A DNA stretch of 64,000 bases from Cryptomeria japonica (Eukaryota; Streptophyta; Pinopsida; Cupressales; Cupressaceae), in assembly GCF_030272615.1 (NCBI RefSeq), contig NC_081411.1:42085140-42149139 (forward strand), written 5' to 3'. Made by a program: the position numbers and the translations under genes. Below the pieces are notes generated by a model, which saw only the letters and a program-made list of their open reading frames with translations, ran no database searches and was not told the DNA's origin. This document shows, one piece after another, positions 22,295 to 33,433 of the stretch (positions within the stretch are counted from its first letter, which is position 1; every line of letters begins with the position of its first letter).

Positions 22295-24096
22295 TGATGC
22301 TCTGCAAAAAAATTAGAAAATCTGTTTGATGGCAACACACACAAGAGCACAAGAAACAAACATTAGTGTTAGCAACAAAAGATTATCCTAAACAGGCATA
22401 TCAAGAGAGATATTAAGCATGAAATAGAAAGCATATAAACATAGAATAAAATAGCTAATCAAGATGCTCATAGTTGCTCCTCCCTTGTTCCTCTCCTCTC
22501 CAAGTCCCAAATGAGTGTAGCTCTCAGCTTTTAGCACTAGCCATGGATGCCATATGGAGATTCAAGATGGTTGAATATGATAAGAAAATACTATGCAAGA
22601 GTAGATAGTGATGCTATGAGAAAGCTCTATGCTAATGCCAGTATAACAACAATACTCTAATGCTTCTCCTTTTGCTTGAGGAGAAGGGTTCTATTTATAG
22701 AAGAAATGGGGAAATAAAGGGTTAAGATCGAATGGTTTAATCAAGGGCCAAGTTTGAAAGTTGGGGATCCATGTGCACAATTGGCACCAATAAAATAGTG
22801 ACAAGTGTCAACATAGGATTGGGTTGAGAGAAGAGGTTGGAGGCATTAAAGGCCTGAGAAGACCTCATGGTTATCTAGAGGCTAAGGGTCAAGTCCAAAT
22901 TAAGATTATCCACTGGATTAAGAGTTAATCCAAGGATAAACCTTTGTGCAAATGTTTAAGAGATAATCATGGTCAAAGCATTAATGGCCTGATGAGACCT
23001 TTGGGTTGGGTAGAGGTTGAGTCAAAACAAATGTTTTAACCATGTGGGAGGGTTTGAGGTAACCATTAATGGTTATTGGAGACTTTGGGGATTAAGTGGT
23101 TGAAGGTTGAAAGCCTTCAATGGTTATCAAAGACTTTGAGCCATTTAGTGGTTGAAGGTTGAAAGCCTTTAATGGTTATCAAAGACTTTGAGGGTTTGAG
23201 AAGTGACTTCCCTTTTGCTTAGGAATGTGACAAAGTTTAGAGAAGGGGTTAGGTTATTTAGAAGTGATTAGAAAATTCTAGAAGGGGTTTAGGCATGCAA
23301 GTGGATTTTGTAGGAAAATGCAAGTGGGAGAAATTTTGGTATTTTCAATTAAAATAAAATCATTTATTTCAATTAAATGGTGTAATTTGCATTTGGATAA
23401 ATATTCAAATAAATCTTAATTTATTTAAATGAGAAAAATGAAGATAAAGCATTAAAATGCTTGAAGACTTTGAGGGAAACCATTAAAGGCTTGAAGACTT
23501 TAAAGAAAACCATTAAAGTCTTAAGAAGACTATAGAAGGAAGCCATCAAGTTTGAAGACTTTAAAGCCATCAAGTTTGAATACTTTAAGGGAAACCATTA
23601 AAGGTTTCAAGTGGGTGAGGATAAATAGGATTTTAAATAAATAATTTATTTAAAATAGTTGTGCAACTTGCTTTTGTAGGAAAATACAAGTGGGTGGAGG
23701 ATAAAGGTGATTTAAATAAATTATTTATTTAAAATAATTGTGCAACTTGCATTTGTAGGAAAATGCAAGTGGGTAGAGGATAAAGGTGATTTAAATAAAT
23801 GTTAATTTATTTAAATGTGAGAGGTGGGATTTTGGGGGATTTAAATAAATATTAATTTATTTAAATGTGAGAGAATATTTAATTAAATAAATATGATTTA
23901 TTTATTTAATTAATGGTCTGAATTTGGTTAAGTGAATTAAATCAAATAAATTGAATAATTTATTTAATTAATAGGAGAAGAGGGTTAAGATGAATTAATT
24001 AAATATATTAATTTAATTAATTATTAATTGATGGTTAAATAATCAAATAAATATTAAATATTCATTTAATTAAGTGGACAGATTTATGTGACTACA
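22295..24096 (-). repeat. G2 5' LTR
   Basis: 1802 bp, TGTAGTC...AGCATCA on the minus strand. The TATA box is at 22691-22700. The U3 holds two copies of the 79-bp unit (about 23633-23790) and a series of AT palindromes. The five bases outside its outer end are TTTTC (24097-24101); the partner duplication would lie left of the window. Confidence 0.92.
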
Positions 24097-24278
24097 TTTT
24101 CAATTTTCATTTTGGTCTTCTTTCCAGAGATAACTATGATCTTGCTATGTCCTTAAAGAGAACATACATCCCCAAAAAGAGCCACGGTTAGCACATATTT
24201 TTACAAAATATTTTATGCTATATATGGACTCTTTTTTTCCTATCATATGAGCATGTACTGTTGGTGTCTTATATGCAG

Positions 24279-24432
24279 GAGCATAACTGAAGAAAATGGA
24301 GTTGTCCAAAAGATCAAATACCTCATGAATGGCGTTACCATTCCTCTGAGCCTACGCAGATGGAGCAGTAGACTAGACATTAGAAACTTCCAAGAAAACA
24401 TAGTTGCCAGGGGTCGCGTGGCTGCAAACTAG
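24279..24432 (+). CDS. Candidate terminal exon of an unknown gene
   Basis: A splice-acceptor-like tract (TGTTGGTGTCTTATATGCAG) precedes an open stretch of about 50 codons ending in TAG at 24430-24432. The peptide is basic, with segments KIKYLMNGVTIPL and NFQENIVARGRV. I do not recognise it. It lies between the end of G2 and an X-related repeat, so it may equally be a captured or pseudogenised exon. No upstream exon is visible, because G2 occupies that side. Confidence 0.25.
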
Positions 24433-24479
24433 GCTCAGAAGTTTTCAAGCAGAGGCTCAGACGTAGAACACATGCAATA

Positions 24480-25665
24480 GCAGGGGAGGCATAAAACCAT
24501 TTATCCCACATTGGCTATGCAAAGGGAGTTTTATATATTTAAATATAAGGCCACATGTATACTTAATGTCAAGAGTTGGAAGGTTTTTGGCAAGTGCTAG
24601 CTCAGCATTGGTGGGCCCCCTGCGTGCGCACACATGTCAAAGCACCCAAATTTTATAGTAGAAGGACAAATTAAAGATCAAGCAATTTGGGCAGATCAGA
24701 CGGTGATCGCAGAAGATTTGATGGTCGTTGCTATACCATAAGATAGAGATACACGTTGGTTTATCCCCATGACTTGGCGAAAAAGAACATGCAGAAAAGG
24801 GAGGTTAACGAGTATGCAAGTTAGAGATTGATCCAACAATGGTCTCTATACCACGATAGGAAGTTGCACGACCTATATCCCTTTCGACATAGCGACTGGC
24901 AAGGTGGTAGATGAGGTGTTGTCTCAGTGGATCTGCAAGTGAATCAGGATGTGCCATGTGGCGGAGTGCAGAAGAAGAACCCAGAGCCAAGTGGTGGGTA
25001 GGTGGATCCACGGGCGAACCAAAGAGTGACATGCGGCATAGATGGATAAAGAGAAAAGAGAACTACTGAGGCAAGGTTAAAGGCTGAGCAGATAAGGAAG
25101 ATTGGATGGTCAGTCGAGTCGATCCGATGGTGGTCACCATACCACGATCAGAAGATGTGTGATGTTTATTCACCACGACATGGCCACCGAGTGGTGGGGC
25201 CCACTAAGGAAGCAGTCCGGAGGAGATAACATGCGAGCAGGTTGGAAAAGATCTAACAGTTGTTGTTGATCCGCTATGCAGAGATGCTCGATGAATATCC
25301 ATCACGGCTAGGCGATAAGAGAGAGCTTCATTTCAGCGGTTAGTGAGGTTGTGCTAAGGTGGTAGGATAGAGACCCCAGAGCCAATCCAAAGGTGAAATG
25401 TGGTGGGTCCGGTCAAGATGAGTTAGCAGCTGAAGTGGCAGTCAGGTGGCATGTCATCAAGGAATGACTTATCAAATAAACCTAGGCTGAGATTGATCTC
25501 TAAAAGGACTCACCGAAAGCAATAGTTTCATCGACATGAAGTTCATCAAAGAAATAAGAAGCGGTCCCATCGAAAATAAAAGGTATTGATGAAACTGCAG
25601 AATCGATAGGACATGAGAACAGCTCGCCGAGGGAGGAAGTTTGGCTGAAAGAATAATAAAAGGGA
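24480..25665 (-). repeat. Diverged, inverted relative of the X LTR
   Basis: Read on the minus strand, this aligns with part of X LTR1 (about 27880-28510). The conserved CCAATGTGGGATAAATGG is at 24500-24517, and the TTTCATCGA / GATGAAACT cluster is at 25500-25620. It contains extra copies of an internal repeat of the form GATCCRAYGGTBGTC...TATACCA (near 24700, 24830, 25120 and 25250). Divergence is much higher than between X LTR1 and LTR2. Confidence 0.65.
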
Positions 25666-26134
25666 AGGATTTCTTATCGTATCACACTGCCTTATCTATT
25701 ATTTAAAACTACATTAAAGATAAATTTTATGTATATTTATCCTAAATAAAGTGCCTTGAATATATATTTTAGGGTAAGGTATTATTTTATATGAACGTAT
25801 GCTATGTTTGTAAAATATTTTAAAGGCAAATACTTTGGTTTTAATGAATTATTTCAAACAAGTATTTTCAAACCAAAATCTAAAGTGGAATACATTTTAT
25901 TTTCAAATCAAGGAATCTAATTGGCTTATCTGGTGTGCAGAAAATAATGAGAAGATAATGAATACTTGCTGAGGAATTTTATCAAGGCAAAGAATAAAGC
26001 ACACATGATTGGAGTGTCATTTAGTATTTTTAAGGATTCTCATTTGTAATTATTTATTAAACCAAAGGGTGTGTCCTTTGGAGGGAAACTGTTTGTAACT
26101 CCCTTCTGTGTATGAAAGGGTGTGTCTTTTTTGT
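25666..26134 (+). other. AT-rich segment, possible left part of an older LTR
   Basis: No gene seen. The last 60 bases (TGAAAGGGTGTGTCTTTT...) resemble the G4 LTR just before its TATA region (TGAAGGGACGTGACTTTT...). They may be the left part of the old LTR that continues at 46925. Confidence 0.35.
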
Positions 26135-29100
26135 TGTTCTCCAAAATAAGAAACCCAAGTTCGCCTACAATCAATCTATGAGATAGCCAATCAATTAATG
26201 AAATATTTCAGGGCTTGGACAACACAACATAGTATCCTGATGATCATCCTACACTTCAGGTTCTACAAGACCTAGGGAGGGACACTCTTTGATGTACAAA
26301 GTACAACCTGTTACACATATGATAGCATCAACCAAAGTAGATAGATCTCACAATGCTCAACAACAAGGAGGTTACTACAAATGGGCTAAATCTACATTGA
26401 CATCAAGCAACTATATTGGAGCATGAGATAAGTGGAACCAACTAAACCTACAAACATGAAAGCAAATGGATAATTGATTTTAAAACCTCTGAGAATCCCC
26501 AGCATCTGCAAGACCAGTGCCTTATCCAAAGGCATGGAGTCATACACCAAACTACAAATGAAAACCTCTATTGCAAATCCATTTTTTTGAGAAAGATATC
26601 CCTATATTAATCCGTGACATTAATACATTCTAAAATCAAACAAAAGATCATGCATATCCAGACATTATCCTGAATCCAAAATGATTGCTCATAGAATTTA
26701 AACTCTTCCTTGAAGAGTACCTAAGAAACACCCATTACACTCCCACATTGAAAGGATAAACCCAAACTCCCTTGAAGACTGGATTTATTGAAAACAAGAG
26801 AAGGCCTAGAGACAATCCAATAAACTATACATATGCCTTACATATATGTGACCTGCAACAAAAAATATTTACAACAAGAAGATACTCTATTACTTGAAAG
26901 GGACAATGTATTACAAATTTGGAAAAAAACTCAAAGAATGGAAGCCAAAATTATGGAGCCTTGCTCACGAAATACCAAAACCCTTACAAAATGTGAAGAA
27001 CCTCGAATAAGAAGGAAGGGAGAGAAAAATTAGATCTCATTCTCTGACAATAACTAACTACCCTGTCTTCTCAGCACTAACTGCTCACATACGTGGCCTA
27101 GAGAAGATCTAGTCTAACTGACTAAGAAATTAATTCTGAGATCTTGAGGTAACTACCCCAAAAATATATGTCATGGCTTACACTTGACCATTTAATTAGA
27201 TTCCTCCGATCGAGAGCTTTCCAACAATATATAACACATATATCAAGAAAAAAATAATCCCTTTGTCATCAATCTCTCAGGCAGGTCAGTGATTAAGTTT
27301 TCTACCTATTCATCGCAGTCAGAAATTATATTTTTAAATCTGATTCTCCCGCACAGACCCTCACCACATGGCACCTTCTGGATCGCTCATGAGTCCCTTT
27401 AGGATATGGATCCATTTACTCGCCACCTTGGACTTGCCACTTGGTCAGTCGCTATGTCGCAGGTGATAACCATCAAGCATCTTCACATGGCAGTATAGTG
27501 ACAACTGTAGATCTTCCCTCATGCTACTCAATGCTTAATGCCTAGGTCGCTTCCCTTTTAGCGCATGTGCTTTGTTGGCAAGTCGCATGGGATATTTGGT
27601 GATCACTTTCGCATTGCAACATGGCGACAATCATTGGATCATCTTTCCTGACCGTTGATCTTCCTAAACCTGCTCGACCTTTATCTTTTTTGAATGGATC
27701 TTGCCTATGCCACGGTGTCACCACTTGGCCTCTCTGGATTTGCTCTGAGATCTTCCTGGACTCCACCCGTCCAGTCAGGTCTACCACTTGTCAACCCCTG
27801 GTTCACCACCTGACACACCTAGACCACCCAATCATCACCACTGGGCCCACCACTTCCTTTGGCATCATCCTTTTGGCCAAACCTCCTCTTCGGCTAGCCA
27901 CTTTCTTGTCCCATCAAAACTGCAGTTTCATCGATGCCCTCACTTTTCAATGGAACTGGTTAACATTTCTTCGATGTGCCCTTTTCAATGGATTTGATCA
28001 CTCAATGAATTGTTTTCTCTTCTTATCCAACCCTTAGTTTCATTGATACCTTCTATGTCAATGAAACTGATGCCTTCAGTGAGTCCTTCCTGAGATCCAT
28101 CGAACCCATGGTCTGCTCAACATTCATCTGCCATTTGTTCTGTTGCATCACCACTGGGCCTGCTGCATGTCACCACATGACACCTCATGACTCGCTCAAT
28201 GCTTACCTCGGTGCCACCTAGCCTGTTAGATCATCAGTCGCTAAGTCATGACCGTTAACAGTCGATATTTTCATCTTGCGGTATAGCGATGATCATTCGA
28301 TCAACTACAACCTGGTCACTAGTTAATTTCTCCTTTTGTTGCAAAATTAGGTCTCTCTGAGATGCATGTGCAGGCGAGGGGCCCACCACCCTGATCGGCC
28401 ACTTGCCAAAAGCCTGTAAGCTTTGACACTTAGGATGTATGCGGCCTTGCATAAAAATACTAAGGTGCTCTTCCCCTCGGCCAATGTGGGATAAATGGGC
28501 TACCTGGGCCCCTTTCATCGAGTCATCAGGACAGTTTGAAACATACTAACCCGACGGTCGATGACTACATTTTGTGCTCCGCACCCCCTTGCACTATCCA
28601 TCAGGTCATCAGGATAAGGGAAAACCTTTACATCCAAGGGCTGATGACAAACTTCACGCTCTGAATGATGTTCGATCGGGTCATTGAGTAGCATAACACT
28701 GAGCTATTCCGATGGCCGATGTCACCACTGTATTACCTCTTTTGCCTCGCACCATTTCATTGGGTGATTGGGACAGCCTAAAACTGCTCAACCCGATACT
28801 CGATAGCTCCACACTCACCGACTATGACCCCATCGGGATAGGTCTTGCCGATAAGGCCAAAAGTTCAAAAACTGTGAGAACATAGAAAAAGACATAGGAC
28901 CAAGGAAACATTAAAACTCATCAAACCCGCCTAGGCCTAGACATATAAAGGGGGACCCTCCTAAAGACGCACAGACCCTTCAACCAAAGTGGAAAAGGCA
29001 ACTTAACCAAGACATTCAGTGCAGGAAAGGGACATCTTGAACCATGAACCTTGAATCGAAAAGGTTCAATGGTTCAAGGCTGCAAAAACACATTCCCATT

Positions 29101-29427
29101 GGCTTATTAAAAAAAACATCACAAGGCTACAACTTAGGCAAAAGAAAGGATTGAACCATTGAACCTTGAAGCAAAAAAGGTTCAAGGGTTCAAGTTCAAT
29201 ATGAATTACAATGATTCCCAAGAAACACACTTTACACAGGCCGATTGCACTTGCTCTGGGTTTTTTTGCTTCCCATATATGATGCAGGGGACTTGGCAAT
29301 GCTCTTGTCAAATGAATTTATCTGCAGATTTCAATTGTCTTCCTTTTGCCTCTACGCGGGGATGATGCATATGTCAAAATTTTGAAATGGGCCTCCCAAA
29401 ATACTTAGATTTTTATGAGTCCCAACA
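26135..29427 (+). repeat. X LTR1
   Basis: 3293 bp with TGTT...AACA ends. It contains a TATA-like ACATATAAAG at 28941-28950, internal repeats (GATCNAANGRTYGTCGCYAT type) and a cluster of TTTCATCGATG-like motifs at 27920-28110. It aligns with X LTR2 throughout, except for a block at about 27285-27410. Confidence 0.75.
28941..28950 (+). promoter_or_regulatory. TATA-like box in X LTR1
   Basis: ACATATAAAG followed by GGGGG, about 480 bp before the LTR end. X LTR2 has the same sequence at 46439-46448. Confidence 0.45.
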
Positions 29428-29428
29428 G

Positions 29429-29446
29429 TGGCTCTGACTGAGGATG
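29429..29446 (+). other. Possible primer-binding site of X
   Basis: TGGCTCTGACTGAGGATG starts one base after the LTR end AACA. It begins with TGG as a primer site should, but I cannot assign a tRNA. Confidence 0.35.
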
Positions 29447-29447
29447 G

Positions 29448-29847
29448 TTGATTGCAAGATCAACACAAGAATCTAGAATCATTGCTAGAGTAGACCACCC
29501 AAAAACAGACCACCTCTTCTCATTTAAATTCCTCAATGAGCTTCACTTTCCAAAACAGGGGTCCCTTATTCCACCCAACAACAGGCACCTTATTGAAAAC
29601 CACACAACTAAAATAAAGCAACTGTACAAAGATACAATTTTATTTACATATGGCCCCAGGCCATCAAAATGGAGTCAATGCTTACGTCTGTCAAACACAT
29701 GATGATCTCATTTCCATGAACTAAAGGTAAGCTATAACTTTCATTATCATCTGCCTAACCAATCACACTTCCACTTCTAATCAGGATATCACCCAAAGAA
29801 AAATTAGCATATTGGTAATCACCAAACAGTTGGAAATCAAACAAATG
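29448..29847. other. X core, left non-coding part
   Basis: Between the possible primer site and the X-ORF stop. No gene or repeat structure recognised. Confidence 0.5.
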
Positions 29848-31278
29848 CTAAGAGTGTTGATCACTATGTGACATATAACTGTCATACTCTTTACAATTCT
29901 TTCCCAACTGAAAAGAAAAGTAACTCTGCTCCATCTGATCACTGGGAACATCAAGCACATGCAGATTGCTAGTTTGAAAAAATGGAAAACACTCATTCAT
30001 AATACTGGCTTGCAAACTAGAGAGAAACGTTTCTATATAAAATGATTGCACTTCAATATGTTGATCACAATTTCTATTAGCCTCTTGCAAACATGAAAAT
30101 GCACGATCATCTATCAATGGTTCATTTACCAATTGCAAACCTGGAAAGATTACCTCAGATTTGGCTTTCTCTTTAACACCAAGATCCACACAATGCATAT
30201 CAAATTCTGAATTCATATCAACATATGAATCCACATTATCACATTTATTAACTTCATATGCATTTTCATCTTGTTCACTATTCAAATCAACTGTAGGGAA
30301 AGAAAAATCATATGTATCATACCTTACCCCAAAAAAAACATCATCAGTATCAAAACATATACTGATTGGGTATGAGAGATTGGGAACATTTCTGGATGTA
30401 TACCTCTTAAGATCAGTAGCTAAGAGTTCTGAGATTTTTTCACTACTTAGTGAACCTTCTCCTTCATTTTCATTTTCCTTGGCTCTATCTTTTGTGCTGT
30501 AAATATTGTCCCAATCTGATGCATGCATTGAATCTGCAGTGCTCATGTCTTTAGGCACATTTGTTTTATCATTACAATAACTTGCATCTGCATCATTACC
30601 TTTATCATGTTGATCATAAAATGTTGCTATATGTTGCAACATAGTTTCATAACCCTGGTTGCAAACACTTTGTGGATTGAAACCGACGACAAGGTGATCT
30701 ACATCACTCAGATCTAAAACCTCAATAGGCTCAAGATTATTAGAACAACAACTTATGTTCTCACAATTTTCTTCTTGCTATGAAAACACATCTGCACTGT
30801 CATGCTGAGAATAAGAGTCACCCTCAGTATCATATGAGACATCTCCACTCATGGATTCATCTCCATTACTGTATTCAATACTATGTGCATTTTCAGATTT
30901 AATCATTTCAATCTCATCTATCCATTCTTTAATATGTGCAACACTTTCTTCCCCCAAGGTTGAAGACCAATTGACTGAGTTAGGCTCATCAAGCTCTAAG
31001 AATAACCCAATCCAAAAAGACTCATGGGGTCTAACATCAACCAGAAGCTCATCTAATGTAACACTAAATCTTTCATAAAAGGAATATGATGATTCTTCCT
31101 TTCTCTTTCCTACTTTCCTTCTTAAAAAGAAGATGCACCTTTCTTGGATCTTTTGAAGATGTATTTCAATCTCCTTATCAATGTCTTTCAAATTTGACAA
31201 AGAAGTTTCAGATCTAGGAACCACTTCTAGATCCATCAAATTTGAAACACCTATTGAACCATTACCATGACAATGCAT
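29848..31278 (-). pseudogene. X-ORF: unknown acidic protein, one internal stop
   Basis: One minus-strand frame of 476 codons from ATG 31278 to the stop at 29848, broken only by TAG at 30778-30780. An in-frame TGA lies just upstream of the ATG, which supports this start. I do not recognise the protein. It has a short basic segment early on (FFLRRKVGKRKE, about residues 50-61), an aromatic stretch (SFWIGLFLELDEP) and long Asp/Glu/Ser-rich, probably disordered regions. There is no zinc knuckle, protease, RT or integrase motif. It fills most of the X core. It could be an element-specific ORF or a captured host coding sequence. Confidence 0.6.
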
Positions 31279-31746
31279 ATTACCATTTCACAAACTGTTC
31301 AAAACTCATGCAGTCATAATTTTCACAACCACATACTTCTCTCCTTATTTCTGATTGAAAACTATTTCAAAACATGATGTATACTGCAAATTTCTTTTCC
31401 TTTATATGGTGACTATTTCACCTCATAAGGAATGAATAATTATCTCATGAATGGGAAATACCTGGGTAAATTGATGTTGTTGTTCACTTCACTTCTGACT
31501 GAAAATTTGAAGGGCACCTCCAAACCTCAGGTTCGTTCTTATAGAGTCGCCACCTCCCTGAAGAGGAATAATATTTCAACCACTGATCTTCATTCTGAAA
31601 CACTTTCAGATTTCTGGGTCTCAAACAACAGAGTCACATAATATTGATTTTAAAAAAAAAAAAATTAGCACCAAAATCTTCCACGATACACACTTTCAAA
31701 TCTGAAAAACAACTTTCAGATTTGTAAACTTCTAAGCTATTTCTAT
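31279..31746. other. X core, right non-coding part
   Basis: No gene. It contains AGAGTCGCCACCTCCC (31540-31555), which reads GGGAGGTGGCGACTCT on minus and resembles leader motifs in G2 and G4, and a TTTCAGATTTG repeat near 31700. Confidence 0.45.
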
Positions 31747-32599
31747 TGTTCTCCAAAATGAAAAACCCAAGTTCACCTACAATCAATCTATGAGATAGTC
31801 AGTCTCAATCAATGAAATATTACAGGGTTTGGACAACACAACATAGGATCTTGATGATCCTCCTACACTTTAGGTTCTACAAGACTTAGGGGGGACACCC
31901 TTTGATACACAAAGTACAACCTGTTACATACATGACATCATCAACCAAAGCAGATAGATCTCACAAGGCTTAGCAACAAGGAGCTTACTACAAATGGGCT
32001 AAATCTACATTGACATCTCAACTATATTGGAGCATGAGATAGGTGGAACCAACTAAACCTACAAACATGAAAGCAAATAGATAATTGATTTTAAAACCTC
32101 TAAGAATCCTTAGCATCTGCAAGACTAGTGCCTTATCCAACAGCATGGAGTCATACACCAAACTACAAATGAAAACCTCTATTGTAAATCCAATTTATTG
32201 AGAAAGATATCCATGTATTAATGCCTGACATTAATACATTCTAAAATCAAACAAAAGATCATACATATTCAGACACTATCCTGAATCCAAAATGATTGCT
32301 CATAGAATTTAAACTCTTCCTTGAAGAGTACCTAAGAAACACCCATTACACTCCCACATTGAAATGATAAACCCAAACTCCCTTGAAGACTGGATTTATT
32401 GAAAACAAGAGAAGGCCTAGAGACAATCCAATAAACTGTATATATGTCTTACATATATGTGACCTGCAACAGAAAACATTTACAACAAGAAGATACTCTA
32501 TTACTTGAAAAGGGACTATGTATTACAAATTTGGGAAAAAGCTCAAAGAATGGAAGCCAAGATTATGGAGTCTTGCTCACAAAAATCTGGAACCCTTAC
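31747..32599 (+). repeat. X LTR2, left part
   Basis: Begins TGTTCTCCAAAAT and runs parallel to 26135-26989 until it is cut by G3 at CTTAC. Confidence 0.8.
32595..32599. repeat. G3 target-site duplication (left)
   Basis: CTTAC, repeated at 44379-44383. The uninterrupted homologous site in X LTR1 reads CCTTACAAAATG at 26980-26991. Confidence 0.95.
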
Positions 32600-33412
32600 T
32601 GTAGACACCTAAAATTGTCCAGTCTAATTAAATAAATATTTTATTTATTTAATCATTTTATCCTAATTCTTCTATTAATTAAATAAATCTTTATTTATTT
32701 AATTAATTCATTTATCCTCTTCTAGCCTTATTTCTCATTTGAATAAATACCTTTATTTATTTAAATTATCCCTTTTCCTAAATTAAATAAATATCTTATT
32801 TATTTAATTGATCCCATTTCTTCTATTAATTAAATAAATCTTTATTTAATTAATTAATTCATTAGCCTTTTCTACCTATGACACATGCCATTCATCTCTT
32901 AATTCAAACACTACCTACCCCTCTTATTATTTTCTTATTTCCTCTACCTACCCTCTAATCATAACCGACCATTTATCTTTTACACCTCTCAATCTTATCC
33001 CTCCATTTCATATAGTGTCTTCTATATAAGGAGATGCTTCCTTCATTATCAAACCCTGATCAATCATTCTAATCAATCAAACCCCCCATTGACTACTTGA
33101 CTACACTACGCTTTTGAACATAGGCGATCCTACTTGCAACCACATTTCCGTTCTTTGTTGAGTTCTTGTGCACACATAAAATCTGAGAGCAAATATATCA
33201 AGCAAGATCAATGGAGATAGGAAGAATGGAGATCCAAACCCTATTGGACATCTAATGGTATAATCTTTGTGATTTCATTTGATTTGCATTGTCTTAGGTA
33301 ATCTTCATATGTTATGGTGGATCTTTGTTGTTGTTAGGCTAGGGTTTTGTGGTTGAATTCATTTAGCCTTTCAATATCGTCAATATTGTTGTTTCCACTT
33401 TCACCATATACA
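32600..33412 (+). repeat. G3 5' LTR
   Basis: 813 bp, TGTAGACACC...CATATACA. The U3 has five near-palindromic AT boxes (32620-32870). A TATA box is at 33021-33030 (TCTATATAAG). The LTR start is homologous to that of G1/G2. Confidence 0.95.
33021..33030 (+). promoter_or_regulatory. TATA box of G3 5' LTR
   Basis: TCTATATAAG, 390 bp before the LTR end. The identical sequence is in the 3' LTR at 43987-43996. Confidence 0.65.
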
Positions 33413-33415
33413 TTT

Positions 33416-33433
33416 TGGCATGCCCAGTGGGAC
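33416..33433 (+). other. G3 primer-binding site
   Basis: TGGCATGCCCAGTGGGAC starts three bases after the LTR end. The tRNA is unassigned; it is not the tRNA-Trp type of G2. Confidence 0.6.

Larger units (their letters stand above)
7905..24096 (-). mobile_element. G2: complete Tat-type Ty3/gypsy retrotransposon, coding capacity lost
   Basis: A 16.2-kb minus-strand element. In order it has a 5' LTR (22295-24096), a primer-binding site (22272-22292), a 2.7-kb leader, gag-pol (19584-12277), a 2.5-kb 3' non-coding region, a polypurine tract (9783-9796) and a 3' LTR (7905-9782). The pol order is protease, RT, RNase H, archaeal-type RNase H, integrase, which is the Tat arrangement. Six stops interrupt the polyprotein, so this copy is not autonomous. 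Its left boundary is not a normal insertion end, because the same LTR continues into G1. Confidence 0.93.

Noticed and set aside
27621-28037. 138-codon frame in X LTR1 (and 45140-45469 in LTR2)
   Set aside because: Lies in the U3 repeat region and is interrupted differently in the two repeats. Peptide is Pro/Thr/Ser/His-rich with no domain. Probably chance openness of a GC-richer repeat.
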